DNA of 27,369 nucleotides. It comes from Chelatococcus sp. (GTDB lineage: Bacteria; Pseudomonadota; Alphaproteobacteria; Rhizobiales; Beijerinckiaceae). Made by a program: the position numbers and the translations under genes. Location: the NCBI GenBank assembly GCA_003248805.1, contig QFQY01000060.1, positions 1-27,369 on the forward strand. Reading direction: 5' to 3'. This document shows, in pieces, positions 1 to 8,240 of the stretch. The stretch's first letter is position 1; every line of letters begins with the position of its first letter. The notes beneath the pieces were generated by a model that did no database searches, was not told the origin of the DNA, and saw nothing but the letters and a program-made list of their open reading frames with translations.

Positions 1-3
1 GCC

Positions 4-79
<76 letters not shown>

Positions 80-200
80 AAGGCGCTGGCCTTCTAGGGC
101 CTGCGTCGCGTCCGTGTCAATCGTTTCGCGCCGTGAGTTTTCACACGGTCGTGCGCGGCGGGCGGCGCGGCCTCCAAAACACTGCCCAAGAGGGATACCG

Positions 201-491
201 ATGCGTGCCGTTCTCGACGTGGTCCTGCTCGCCTTGCAGCTCTACGTGTGGATCCTGATCGCCTCGGCCGTGCTGAGCTGGCTGATCGCCTTCAACGTCG
301 TCAACACGCGCAACCAGTTCGTCGCGACGATCTGGGATACGCTCTACCGGGTGACCGAGCCGGCCCTGCGGCCGATTCGCAACCGGCTGCCCAATCTCGG
401 CGGCATCGACATCTCGCCGATCATCCTGCTGCTGATCATCTTCTTCATCCAGAGCGTCATCGCCCACTACATCTACCCGAACGTGTTCTGA
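201..491 (+). CDS. yggT: YggT family integral membrane protein
   Basis: A 96-residue protein of the YggT family (small membrane proteins of uncertain role, linked in some bacteria to osmotic tolerance or membrane-complex assembly). It has two hydrophobic segments, about residues 4-27 and 68-90, around a polar loop containing the family-typical pattern of a Pro/Arg-rich stretch (TEPALRPIRNRLPNLGGIDISPI). I chose the ATG at 201 because AGAGGG lies about 9 nt upstream and the protein then begins directly with the first membrane helix. An in-frame ATG at 114 would add an Arg-rich tail unlike the family. In many bacteria yggT sits directly beside a DUF167/YggU gene; here the DUF167 gene lies about 5 kb downstream. 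Confidence 0.9.
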   Translation: MRAVLDVVLLALQLYVWILIASAVLSWLIAFNVVNTRNQFVATIWDTLYRVTEPALRPIRNRLPNLGGIDISPIILLLIIFFIQSVIAHYIYPNVF

Positions 492-606
492 GGCTTTCGA
501 GCCGCAGCCCTGCGCTGGACTCGGGCCCGTCCGGGCGGGCGCGCATTCGACGCGCGGCGATCCCGCATGCCACTATGCTCGCGCACTGCAACCCGCGAGT
601 CCTGAC

Positions 607-2208
607 ATGGCCCATGCCGACCTTTCCGCGTCCTATCGCACCCAGAACTGGAACCTGAGCAAGCCGTCGGCGCGCGGGCGCAAGGGCATCGTCGTCTCGC
701 AGAGCCGGGAGGCGGCCGAGGCGGGTGCGGCCATCCTCGAGCAGGGCGGCAACGCGGCGGATGCGGCGGTCGCGGCCTGCTTCGCGCTGGCCGCCGTCGA
801 GCCCTGGAACAGCGGCCTGGGCGGCATCGGCTTCGCGCTCGTCCTGAAGGCGGGCGAGAGCACGGCGCAGGTCGTCGATTTCGGCCCGGTCGCGCCGAGG
901 AAGGCGGACCCGGCCGATTATCCGCTCACCGGCACGATCAAGAACGATCTCTTCACCTGGCCGGAGGTGGTCGGAGACCGCAATATCCACGGCCCGCTCT
1001 CCTTCTGCATTCCGTCCTCGGTCGCGGGCTATGCGAAGCTGAAGGAGGCGTTCGGCACCGCGCTGCCGATCGCCGAGGTGCTCGCCCCGGCAGTCGCTCT
1101 GGCGAAGCGCGGCCTGCCGGCCGACTGGTACACGACGCTCAAGATCTCCTCCTCGGCCTCGGTGCTGCGCCTCTATGCCGAGAGCGCCCGGATCTATCTG
1201 CCCAACGGCCTGCCGCCGGTGCCGCCCTATCAGGGCACGCCGGGCTTCATCCGCCTCGGCGAATTGCCGTCGACGCTCGAGCGCCTGGCCGAGGTCGGCC
1301 TGCAGGATTTCTACACCGGCGACATCGCGCGCCGGCTCGTCGCCGACATAGCCGCGGCGGGCGGCGTGGTCGATGCCGCCGATCTGGAGGGCTGCAAGCC
1401 CTTCCTCCGCGAGGCGCCGGCGCTCGACTGGCGCGGCACCCATCGCGTGCATACGGCGGGCGGGCTGACGGCGGCGCCGACGCTCGCCGCCGTCATGGAC
1501 GGCATGGCCGATGCGGCGCTGCCGGAGGGCGGGCCGGACGAGGCCTGGTACGCGCGGCTCTCGACGGTGATGCGCGAGGCCTATCGCAGCCGCCTCGACG
1601 GTCTCGGCGCGGCCAACGCCGCCAAGGAGCCCGGCGACACCTGCACGACGCATCTGACCGTGGTCGACGGGGAGGGCACCCTCGTCTCCGTCACCACCAC
1701 GCTGCTCTCCTCCATGGGCAGCCGCGTCGTCCTGCCCTCGACCGGCGTGCTGATGAACAACGGCATGATGTGGTTCGATCCGCGCCCAGGCTCGGCGAAC
1801 GCGATCGCGCCGGGCGCCCGTCCGCTCTGCAACATGTGCCCGGTCATCGTGACGCCGAAGGACGGCTCCTGGCCGCGCATCGCCGGCGGCTCGTCGGGTG
1901 GGCGCCGGATTCTCGCCAGCGTCTACCAGACCCTGGCCTGGCTGCTCGATTTCGGCATGGACGTGGACGCGACCGCGCATCACCCGCGCATCGACGTGTC
2001 CGGTCCGGATTCGACGAATGCCGATCTGCGCCTGCCGGAAACGGTCCTGGCGGCGCTCGCCGAGGCGGGGCCGCTCTCGGTCGTCGAGCACGGCGTGCTG
2101 CCGATCAACTTCGCCTGCCCGAATTTCGTGAAGGTCGGGCCGGAAGGGGCCGAGGGCGTCAGCGACGCGGTCTCGCCCTGGTCGGCGGCGGTCGCGGCGA
2201 AGGGGTAG
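607..2208 (+). CDS. gamma-glutamyltransferase-family (Ntn-hydrolase) protein
   Basis: A 533-residue member of the gamma-glutamyltranspeptidase family, which self-cleaves to two subunits and transfers or hydrolyses gamma-glutamyl or related amide groups. The N-terminal GGNAADAAVA and GLGGIGFAL match the family. The motif TTHLTVVD places the N-terminal nucleophile of the small subunit at Thr347. Downstream, GVLMNNGMMWFDPRPGSANAIAPG and GGSSGGRRI match the small-subunit core. No signal peptide is visible at the N terminus, so the enzyme is probably cytoplasmic, unlike secreted GGT. The segment that is usually PLSSM reads PLCNM (Cys408-Asn409), so the conserved Ser-Ser near the active site is absent. 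This suggests a substrate other than glutathione. The start ATG at 607 has no strong ribosome binding site, and no nearby in-frame alternative is clearly better. The gene runs toward the binding-protein gene and is separated from it by a structured repeat. Confidence 0.85.
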   Translation: MAHADLSASYRTQNWNLSKPSARGRKGIVVSQSREAAEAGAAILEQGGNAADAAVAACFALAAVEPWNSGLGGIGFALVLKAGESTAQVVDFGPVAPRKADPADYPLTGTIKNDLFTWPEVVGDRNIHGPLSFCIPSSVAGYAKLKEAFGTALPIAEVLAPAVALAKRGLPADWYTTLKISSSASVLRLYAESARIYLPNGLPPVPPYQGTPGFIRLGELPSTLERLAEVGLQDFYTGDIARRLVADIAAAGGVVDAADLEGCKPFLREAPALDWRGTHRVHTAGGLTAAPTLAAVMDGMADAALPEGGPDEAWYARLSTVMREAYRSRLDGLGAANAAKEPGDTCTTHLTVVDGEGTLVSVTTTLLSSMGSRVVLPSTGVLMNNGMMWFDPRPGSANAIAPGARPLCNMCPVIVTPKDGSWPRIAGGSSGGRRILASVYQTLAWLLDFGMDVDATAHHPRIDVSGPDSTNADLRLPETVLAALAEAGPLSVVEHGVLPINFACPNFVKVGPEGAEGVSDAVSPWSAAVAAKG

Positions 2209-2242
2209 GCCTCCGAAGGGCCCGGATGGGGCCCTCCGTCGC

Positions 2243-2325
2243 CGTCATGGTCGGGCGTGACCCGACCATCTCGGGAACCAGAGACATCTGGTCATGCGGT
2301 TCCCGGGTCGAGCCCGGGAATGACG
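2243..2325. repeat. cloverleaf-like intergenic palindromic repeat
   Basis: An 83-bp element in the gap between two convergent genes. The outer arms are CGTCAT (2243-2248) and ATGACG (2320-2325). Between them are three perfect hairpins: GGTCGGG/CCCGACC (2249-2267), ACCAGA/TCTGGT (2277-2292) and TTCCCGGG/CCCGGGAA (2300-2320). An alternative stem pairs CGGGAACC (2272-2279) with GGTTCCCG (2298-2305). It resembles the dispersed palindromes found in intergenic regions of many Hyphomicrobiales genomes (recalled, not searched). The position suggests it could also act as a bidirectional transcription terminator, but there is no T tract. Confidence 0.8.
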
Positions 2326-2335
2326 CTGCACACCG

Positions 2336-3919
2336 TCAGACCCGCTTCAGGCCCCACGGATACGGGGCGGAACCGGGCAGCATGCCGGTCAGGTTCTTGC
2401 GATAGGCCGTGCGGATGACGAACTGTCCCAGCGGGATGGTCGCCACCTCCTCCAGCGCCAGCCGTCCCAGCGTGATCGCGGCACGGCGCTGCGAGGCGAT
2501 GTCCGGCGCGTAGAGCCATTGCTCGGCGAGTTCTTCCGCCTTCGGGCTGTTCCACCAGCCGAACCAGCCCTTCTCGCCCTGGCCGCGCACCAGGCTCGAC
2601 AGGGCGGGGCTGCCCCAGCCCGGCGTCGGGCCGGTGGTGTGGAAGATGCTCCAGCCGCCCTTCTCCACCGGCTCGCGGCTGTTGCGGCGCTGGATGACCG
2701 TGCCCCAGTCGCTCGCGGCCATCTCGACGTTCATGCCGAGCTGCTTGAGCAGCTCGAAGGTCACGTCGCCCAGCGGGCCGATGTCCGGGAAGTCGGTCGG
2801 GTTGATGATGACGACCTTCTCGCCGGCATAGCCGGAGGCCTTGAGCGCGGCCTTGGCCTGCTCGAGATTGCCAGGCATCAGGTCTTCCTGCTCGCCATCA
2901 TAATAGGGCGTTCCCCGCCACCACAGGCTGCGGCAGGTCTGCCAGGCGGTCGTATCGTCGCCCTGCGTCGCCCGCATGTAGTCTTCCTGGACGACCGCCA
3001 TGCGGACGGCGGCGCGAACCTTCGGGTTGTTGAAGGGCGGCTGCAGGTGGTTGAGGCGCATGATCGAGCCGCGGCCCGCCTTGTCGATGACCTCCCGCTT
3101 GATGTCGGGGTTGCCCGCCAGCATCGGCTGAAGGTCGGTCAGCGGGCGCTCCCACCAGTCGACCTCGCCCTTCATCAGCGCGTTGGCGGCGGTCGCGGGG
3201 TCGGGCAGGATCTGCCATTCGATGGTCTTGAAATGGGCGACCTTGCCGCCGGCGTTGCGGCTTGGCGGCTCGCTGCGCGGCTTGTAGCCGTCGAACTTCT
3301 CATAGGTGACCTTGCTGCCGGAGACGTAGCCGGAGGCGACGAACTTGTAGGGGCCGGAGCCGATCATCTCCGTGACCTGCTTGGTCGCGTCCGTCAGTGC
3401 GAGCCGCTCTGGCATGATGAAGGGCGGCTGGTCGGCCTTGGACAGGCAGTCGAGCATCAGCGGGAAGGGGCGGGTCAGCTTGATCTCGATCGTGCGGTCG
3501 TCGGGCGCGCTCCAGCTTTCGACCACGCGGGCGAGAAGCTGGCCGTAGGGGTCGCGCTGGGTCCAGCGCTTCAGGCTCTGCACGCAGTCCTTGGCGAGAA
3601 CCGGCGCGCCGTCGTGGAACGTCAGGCCGTCGCGCAGCTTGATGCTCCAGGTCTTCTGGTCGGCCGAGACCGTGTGCCCCTCGGCCATCTGCGGCTGCGG
3701 GTTGGAGTCGAGATCCTGCCCGTAGAGCGTGTCGAAGACGTAATAGCCGTGGTTGTTGGTGACGGTCGCGGTCGTCCAGATCGGATCGAGCGAGGAGAGG
3801 TTCGCCTGCGGCACGAATTTGAGCAGGGTCGCGCTGGCGCTCTGCGCCTGCGCCGGAGCGGCGAAGCGGCCGAGCGCGGCGGCTGCGACCGTTCCCTTCA
3901 GGAATGTGCGGCGTTTCAT
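2336..3919 (-). CDS. ABC transporter substrate-binding protein, peptide/nickel (SBP_bac_5) type
   Basis: A 527-residue periplasmic solute-binding protein of the family 5 (DppA/OppA) class, which captures peptides or other solutes for an ABC importer. The start ATG at 3919 is preceded by AGGGAT, and the protein opens with MKRRTFLKG, a twin-arginine (Tat) signal ending near PAQAQ. An upstream extension of 21 residues in the same frame is rejected because it would bury the signal. Family features include DLDSNPQPQMAEGHTVSADQKTWSIKLRDGLTFHDG (about residues 70-105) and MIGSGPYKF. The amidase gene lies 96 bp upstream on the same strand, so the two are probably cotranscribed. No permease or ATPase is adjacent. 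Two orphan DppD/DppF-type ATPases occur about 20 kb away, but nothing shows that they work with this protein. Confidence 0.9.
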   Translation of the reverse strand: MKRRTFLKGTVAAAALGRFAAPAQAQSASATLLKFVPQANLSSLDPIWTTATVTNNHGYYVFDTLYGQDLDSNPQPQMAEGHTVSADQKTWSIKLRDGLTFHDGAPVLAKDCVQSLKRWTQRDPYGQLLARVVESWSAPDDRTIEIKLTRPFPLMLDCLSKADQPPFIMPERLALTDATKQVTEMIGSGPYKFVASGYVSGSKVTYEKFDGYKPRSEPPSRNAGGKVAHFKTIEWQILPDPATAANALMKGEVDWWERPLTDLQPMLAGNPDIKREVIDKAGRGSIMRLNHLQPPFNNPKVRAAVRMAVVQEDYMRATQGDDTTAWQTCRSLWWRGTPYYDGEQEDLMPGNLEQAKAALKASGYAGEKVVIINPTDFPDIGPLGDVTFELLKQLGMNVEMAASDWGTVIQRRNSREPVEKGGWSIFHTTGPTPGWGSPALSSLVRGQGEKGWFGWWNSPKAEELAEQWLYAPDIASQRRAAITLGRLALEEVATIPLGQFVIRTAYRKNLTGMLPGSAPYPWGLKRV

Positions 3920-4015
3920 ATCGGTATCCCTAACTTGTCGCGTGAAACAGATGATGAGGCGGTCGGCCGCGGCTTCTTGCATGATCTTTCGACGTCGCCG
4001 GCCTTTCGCGTTCGA

Positions 4016-5509
4016 TCAGTCGAAACCCAGGAAATTCGGGCTGTCCGAGATCTTCGGCGCCGCGGCCAGCTTCGCTATCTCGGGCACCGGGCGGGCGGTG
4101 CGGGCGTCGCCGGCCAGCACCGCCTCGAGCGCGGCCGCCACGGCCAGCACCTTGGCGTCGCCGCCGCGCGGGCCGACGATCTGCAGGCCGAAGGGCATGC
4201 CGTTGCGGTCGAGGCCCACGGGCAGCGAGATCGCCGGATGGCCGACGACGGTCACGGCATAGGCCATGGCGAGCCAGTGGAAATAGGTCCGCGTCGGCTT
4301 GCCGTCGATCTCGGCCGGGTAGAGCTCGGTCCAGGGGCGCGGGCTCAGCGTGATCGCCGGGGCGAGAATGACGTCGTAGCGTTCGAAGAAGCTCTGCCAG
4401 CGATGGTAGAGCACCGTCTGCTGCTTCAGCGCGCGGGTGATGTCGAGCGGGCCGTAGCGCAGCCCTTCCTCGACATTCGCGCGCACATTCGGCCCGACCT
4501 TCTCGGGCGTGTCGCGGACGCGCTCATACATGCCGGCGAGGAAGGAGACCGCGCGCAGAACCTCGAAGGTCTCGTCCGTGCCCGAGCAGTCTGGCGTCGC
4601 CTGGTCGGCGGCGGCGAACAGGTGGCTGAACAGGCCGGTCTTCTCGGCGAAGACCTCGCGGATGTGCTTCTCCGTCGGCGCGAAGCCGAAATCGGGCGTC
4701 AGCGCGACATTGAGCGAGGCGAGGTCGACATGGCCGGGGCGGGCGAAGTCCTCCGCCAGGCGCACGGTCTTGCCGTGGATCGTGGTCGAAAGTGGGTCGA
4801 CCGCGTCGTCGCCGACCATGGTCGAGAGCAGCAGGCACAGGTCGGGCACGGTCCGCGCCATCGGCCCGAGCACCGAGAGCGGGTTCCAGCCGAGCGGCCG
4901 CTTGTCGCTGGGCACGAGGCCCGGCGAGGGGCGGAAGCCGACGATGCCGTTATAGGCGGCCGGGTTGCGCAGCGAGCCGCCGGTGTCGGAGCCCGTCGCG
5001 ATCGGCACCATGCCGGTGGCGAGCGCGACGCCCGAGCCGCCCGAGGAGCCGGCGGCGCATTTCGACGGGTCGAAGGGATTGCCGGTGGCACCGTAGACGG
5101 CGTTGCGGGTGTTGGCGCCCGCTCCCCATTCCGGCGTGTTGGTCTTGCCGACGACGATGGCCCCGGCCGCGCGTGTCTTGGCGACGATGAGCTGGTCCTC
5201 GGTCGGCACGAAATCGGCGAAGAGCGGGCTGCCATAGGTGGTGCGCAGGCCGGCGACGGTCTCCAGGTCCTTCACGCCGAGGGGCAGGCCGTGCAGCGCC
5301 CCCAGCGCCTCGCCCCGCGCCGTCGCCTCGTCGGCCGCCTCGGCCTCCTTGCGCGCGCGCTCGTCGTCGCGGGCGACCATGGCGTTCACCGCGGGGTCGA
5401 CCGCGTCGATGCGCGTGATGCAGCTCTCGAGGAGTTCGCGGGCGGAGAGTTTCTTGGCGCCGATAAGCGCGCGCGCCGCGACGGCGCTGAGGTCACAGGG
5501 TTCGGTCAA
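4016..5509 (-). CDS. amidase (amidase signature family)
   Basis: A 497-residue amidase signature enzyme, which hydrolyses a carboxylic amide to acid and ammonia through a Ser-cisSer-Lys triad. The triad is visible as Lys80 (LPLGVKD), Ser155 (AAGSSGGSG) and nucleophile Ser179 (GSDTGGS). The length is normal. The start is assigned to a TTG at 5509 because GAAGGG lies about 9 nt upstream and the protein then begins MTEPCDLSAVAARALIG. A TTG at 5545 would add 12 residues, and no in-frame ATG exists near the N terminus. The binding-protein gene follows on the same strand, so the enzyme may act on a compound imported by that system. The specific substrate cannot be read from the sequence. Confidence 0.9.
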   Translation of the reverse strand: MTEPCDLSAVAARALIGAKKLSARELLESCITRIDAVDPAVNAMVARDDERARKEAEAADEATARGEALGALHGLPLGVKDLETVAGLRTTYGSPLFADFVPTEDQLIVAKTRAAGAIVVGKTNTPEWGAGANTRNAVYGATGNPFDPSKCAAGSSGGSGVALATGMVPIATGSDTGGSLRNPAAYNGIVGFRPSPGLVPSDKRPLGWNPLSVLGPMARTVPDLCLLLSTMVGDDAVDPLSTTIHGKTVRLAEDFARPGHVDLASLNVALTPDFGFAPTEKHIREVFAEKTGLFSHLFAAADQATPDCSGTDETFEVLRAVSFLAGMYERVRDTPEKVGPNVRANVEEGLRYGPLDITRALKQQTVLYHRWQSFFERYDVILAPAITLSPRPWTELYPAEIDGKPTRTYFHWLAMAYAVTVVGHPAISLPVGLDRNGMPFGLQIVGPRGGDAKVLAVAAALEAVLAGDARTARPVPEIAKLAAAPKISDSPNFLGFD

Positions 5510-5591
5510 GATCGCAGGCCCTTCATTGCATCGTGCCCGTCGCAAGCTCTATGCCGCGAGGGCGGCGCGAGGCTGGAGCATGGAGGGGCCG

Positions 5592-5954
5592 ATGTCCATC
5601 CCGGGTAAGAACGATGGTGCGGGAGCCCGCGCATGGCGGACGGCCGAGGAAGGCCTGCACCTGTCCGTGCGCCTGACTCCACGCGGCGGGCGCGACGCCC
5701 TCGACGGGCTGGAGCGCCTTTCCGACGGGCGTGAGGTCCTCAAGGCCCGGGTCCGCGTGGCCCCGACCGAGGGCGAGGCCAATGCGGCGCTGATCGCGCT
5801 GCTGGCGCGCGCGCTCCGTCTACCGCGTTCGGCCGTCTCGCTCGCGGCGGGCGCGACGGCTCGGCTGAAGACCGTGGCGCTCTCGGGCGATCCGGAGGAT
5901 CTGGTCGCCCGGATCGAACGGGCGGTCGCGGGCCGAGGCACGGATCGCACTTGA
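5592..5954 (+). CDS. DUF167 (YggU/UPF0235) family protein
   Basis: A 120-residue protein of the DUF167 family, whose function is unknown. Characteristic segments are LSVRLTPRGGRDALDG near the start, then LKARVRVAPTEGEANAALIALLARAL and SAVSLAAGATARLKTVALSG. The ATG at 5592 was chosen because GGAGGGG sits 3-5 nt upstream. Another in-frame ATG at 5580 lacks such a site, and the longer open frame upstream is an overlap with the amidase. The gene diverges from the amidase and precedes the carbonic anhydrase by 31 bp. In many proteobacteria this family is next to yggT; here yggT is at 201. Confidence 0.9.
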   Translation: MSIPGKNDGAGARAWRTAEEGLHLSVRLTPRGGRDALDGLERLSDGREVLKARVRVAPTEGEANAALIALLARALRLPRSAVSLAAGATARLKTVALSGDPEDLVARIERAVAGRGTDRT

Positions 5955-5985
5955 CGAAACCGTCGCGCTGCTGTTCCAGAGAGGC

Positions 5986-6678
5986 ATGGACACGAGCGCG
6001 ACCACCTTTCCGGAGCGGCTCACGGAAGGCTACCGGGCCTTTCTGGACGACCGTTTCCCCAGTGAGAGACAGCGTTACGAGCGCCTTGCCGAAAGCGGCC
6101 AGACGCCGAAGATCCTGCTGGTGGGCTGTTGTGACTCGCGGGTGTCCCCGGAGGTCATCTTCGATGCGCGGCCGGGCGAGATGTTCGTGGTCCGCAACGT
6201 CGCCAACCTCGTGCCGCCCTTCTCGCCCGACGATCAGCTTCACGGCACCTCCGCCGCGCTGGAATACGCGGTGCAGGCGCTGAAGGTCGAGCATATCGTC
6301 GTGCTCGGCCACGCCCAGTGCGGCGGCATCCGCGCTTTCGCCGACGACGCCCAGATGCCGCTCTCGCCGGGTGACTTCATCGGCAAATGGATCACGCTGA
6401 TCGGCCCGGCCGCCGAGCGCACCGGCGGGCGGGCGCATAACGAGATGCTGGACACCTATGCCGAGCGCCTCGCCCTGCACTCGATCCAGCAATCGCTCGC
6501 CAATCTGCGCACCTTCCCCTGTGTCCAGATTCTCGAGGAGAAGGGCCGGCTGCATCTGCACGGCGCCTATTTCGGCGTCGCGAGCGGCGTGTTGATGATC
6601 CTCGATCCCGTGACCGGCCAGTTCGTCCCGGCCGTCGGCGAGATGCCGAAGAAGGTCCAGATGATCCGCTGCGTCTGA
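5986..6678 (+). CDS. beta-class carbonic anhydrase
   Basis: A 230-residue beta-carbonic anhydrase, which interconverts CO2 and bicarbonate in the cytoplasm. The zinc ligands are Cys48, His109 and Cys112 (LVGCCDSRV and LGHAQCGG), and the Asp50/Arg52 dyad is present. The segment FVVRNVANLVPP is typical. The residue between Cys48 and Asp50 is Cys rather than the more common Ser or Ala. The start ATG at 5986 lies 31 bp after the DUF167 gene and has a purine-rich AGAGAGG just upstream. The stop is 7 bp from the stop of the convergent HutD-like gene. Confidence 0.94.
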   Translation: MDTSATTFPERLTEGYRAFLDDRFPSERQRYERLAESGQTPKILLVGCCDSRVSPEVIFDARPGEMFVVRNVANLVPPFSPDDQLHGTSAALEYAVQALKVEHIVVLGHAQCGGIRAFADDAQMPLSPGDFIGKWITLIGPAAERTGGRAHNEMLDTYAERLALHSIQQSLANLRTFPCVQILEEKGRLHLHGAYFGVASGVLMILDPVTGQFVPAVGEMPKKVQMIRCV

Positions 6679-6685
6679 TCGCGGC

Positions 6686-7279
6686 TCAGCCGCGCGGGCG
6701 GATCGTCGCCAGCAGCGCCTGCCCCGAAGCCAGGACGAGCCGCTCCGGCCCGCCCGTCTCGATCCTCAGGGCGTCGCCCGCGGGGATGGCGAAACCCGTC
6801 TCCCCGAGGCGCCCGGAAACGGCGTCGATGGCGGCGTAGAGCAGATGCGTTCCCGGCTCCAGTGCCAGGCTCTCGCCCGGCGCGGGCGCCAGCAGCGCGA
6901 TGGCGCGCAGCGCGCGATAGGCGATCAGGTTCACCACCTCGACGGGGCCGGCCTCCAGGCGGCTGGTGACCGGCGTGCCGCCGTCGTAGCGCACGGGCCG
7001 GAGCGGCTCCCTGAGGTCGATCTCGCCGTCCGGCGTCTCCAGCACCAGGCCATGGCCGGCGACCACCGCCTGCAGCCGCTCATAGCCCGTCAGGTCGGAG
7101 AACGGGCCGGGCGCGACGATCCCCGTCCGTCCGAAGCGCCAGATCATGCCGCGCCAGTCGCCGGGCGGCGTTCCGGGCCGGTATTCGCCGGCGATGTCGA
7201 CCGTCACGCCGCCGCCGTTCTTCCACGGCGTGCTGACGAAGCCGGAGGATGCCAGTGGAGTCATGAGGGCGGTGCTCAT
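6686..7279 (-). CDS. HutD/Ves family cupin-like protein
   Basis: A 197-residue protein of the HutD/Ves family, beta-barrel (cupin-like) proteins of poorly known role that in some bacteria sit in histidine-utilisation operons. The family start pattern is clear: TPWKNGGGVTVDIAG at about residues 18-32, then DWRGMIWRFGRTGIVAPGPFSDLTGYERLQAVVAGHGLVLE. The start ATG at 7279 lies 9 bp after the xerD stop on the same strand, so it is probably the last gene of that transcript. No hut genes are visible nearby, so a role in histidine breakdown is not supported by context. Confidence 0.85.
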   Translation of the reverse strand: MSTALMTPLASSGFVSTPWKNGGGVTVDIAGEYRPGTPPGDWRGMIWRFGRTGIVAPGPFSDLTGYERLQAVVAGHGLVLETPDGEIDLREPLRPVRYDGGTPVTSRLEAGPVEVVNLIAYRALRAIALLAPAPGESLALEPGTHLLYAAIDAVSGRLGETGFAIPAGDALRIETGGPERLVLASGQALLATIRPRG

Positions 7280-7288
7280 GGGAAGCGC

Positions 7289-8215
7289 TCAGCCTTCGTC
7301 GGCGAGGGGGTGGAGGTCGCGGACCATGCTCTTCAGCCGCTCGTCCAGCACATGGGTGTAGATCTGGGTGGTGGCGATGTCGGCATGGCCGAGCAGCTCC
7401 TGCACGACGCGCAGATCGGCGCCGTTCTGGAGCAGATGGCTGGCGAAGGCGTGGCGCAGGACGTGCGGGCTGAGCGTCGCGGATACGCCTGCGGCCCCGC
7501 CCAGCGCCTTGAGATCGCGCGCGAAGGCCTGCCGGGTCAGGTGCCCGCTCTCCGAATCGGAGGGAAACAGCCATTTGCCGCCGGCGCCGTCCGCTTCGCG
7601 CAGGGCGGAGAGCCAGGCGCGCGCCGCCTCCCGGGCATCCTCGTTCAAGGGCACGAGCCGTTCCTTGTCGCCCTTGCCGCGCACGATCAGGAAGCGTTCC
7701 CGCGTCGTCGCGGCCGAGAGCGGCAGCGCGATCAGCTCGGAGACGCGCAATCCCGTCGCGTAGAGCATCTCGATCAGGCAGCGCATGCGCAGGGCCTTGA
7801 GCCGCTGCGCCGGCGTCGCCTCGGCGCGCAGGCAGTCCGCGCGCGTGGCCGCGATCAGCCTGTCGACATCGGAGACCGAGACGACCTTGGGCAGCGGCCG
7901 GCCCTGGCGAGGCCCTTCGATCGCGGCGGCGGGGTCGCCCGGGCTCAGCCCCTCCGTGTAGAGGAAACGATGGAACTGGCGCACGGCCGAGAGCCGCCGC
8001 GCCGCCGAGGAGGCCTTCAGCCCGCGCGCCGCCAGATCCCCGAGCCAGTCGCGGATGTCCTGCGCGCCGACATCGCCGAGGCTGCGCCCCCCGAGGAAGC
8101 CGAGATAGTCCTCGACGTCGCGCTCATAGGCGTCGAGCGTGTTGCGCGCCGCGCCGCGCTCGGAGGCGAGCATGTCGAGGAAGGCGGAGAGGCGCGCGCG
8201 TCCGGCTCCCTTCAT
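7289..8215 (-). CDS. xerD: tyrosine recombinase XerD
   Basis: A 308-residue tyrosine recombinase. With XerC, XerD resolves chromosome dimers at dif during cell division. The N-terminal SAM-like DNA-binding domain covers about residues 5-90. The catalytic domain shows Arg157 (TGLRVSEL), Lys181 (GKGDKERLVPL), His251/Arg254 (SPHVLRHAFASHLL), His277 (LLGHADI) and nucleophile Tyr286 (TTQIYTH). The length is normal and all catalytic residues are present. The position, divergent from aroK-aroB, is a common alphaproteobacterial arrangement and favours XerD over XerC or a phage integrase. A small membrane-protein gene precedes it by 25 bp. Confidence 0.94.
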   Translation of the reverse strand: MKGAGRARLSAFLDMLASERGAARNTLDAYERDVEDYLGFLGGRSLGDVGAQDIRDWLGDLAARGLKASSAARRLSAVRQFHRFLYTEGLSPGDPAAAIEGPRQGRPLPKVVSVSDVDRLIAATRADCLRAEATPAQRLKALRMRCLIEMLYATGLRVSELIALPLSAATTRERFLIVRGKGDKERLVPLNEDAREAARAWLSALREADGAGGKWLFPSDSESGHLTRQAFARDLKALGGAAGVSATLSPHVLRHAFASHLLQNGADLRVVQELLGHADIATTQIYTHVLDERLKSMVRDLHPLADEG

Positions 8216-8240
8216 CGTGCCGGCCCCTGTGCGCGTCCGG

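Noticed and set aside
457..2091. 544-codon open frame on the minus strand
   Set aside because: It is antisense to the GGT-family gene, whose motifs are clear. The translation is low-complexity and basic.
2519..5608. 1029-codon open frame on the plus strand
   Set aside because: It lies opposite the binding-protein and amidase genes. Its translation is rich in Arg, Ala, Gly and His with no domain, as expected for the antisense frame of GC-rich genes.
7289..8215. XerD as a phage or island integrase next to a tRNA
   Set aside because: The tRNA is more than 7 kb away. The gene has the length and the aroK neighbourhood of housekeeping XerD, and no mobile genes surround it.
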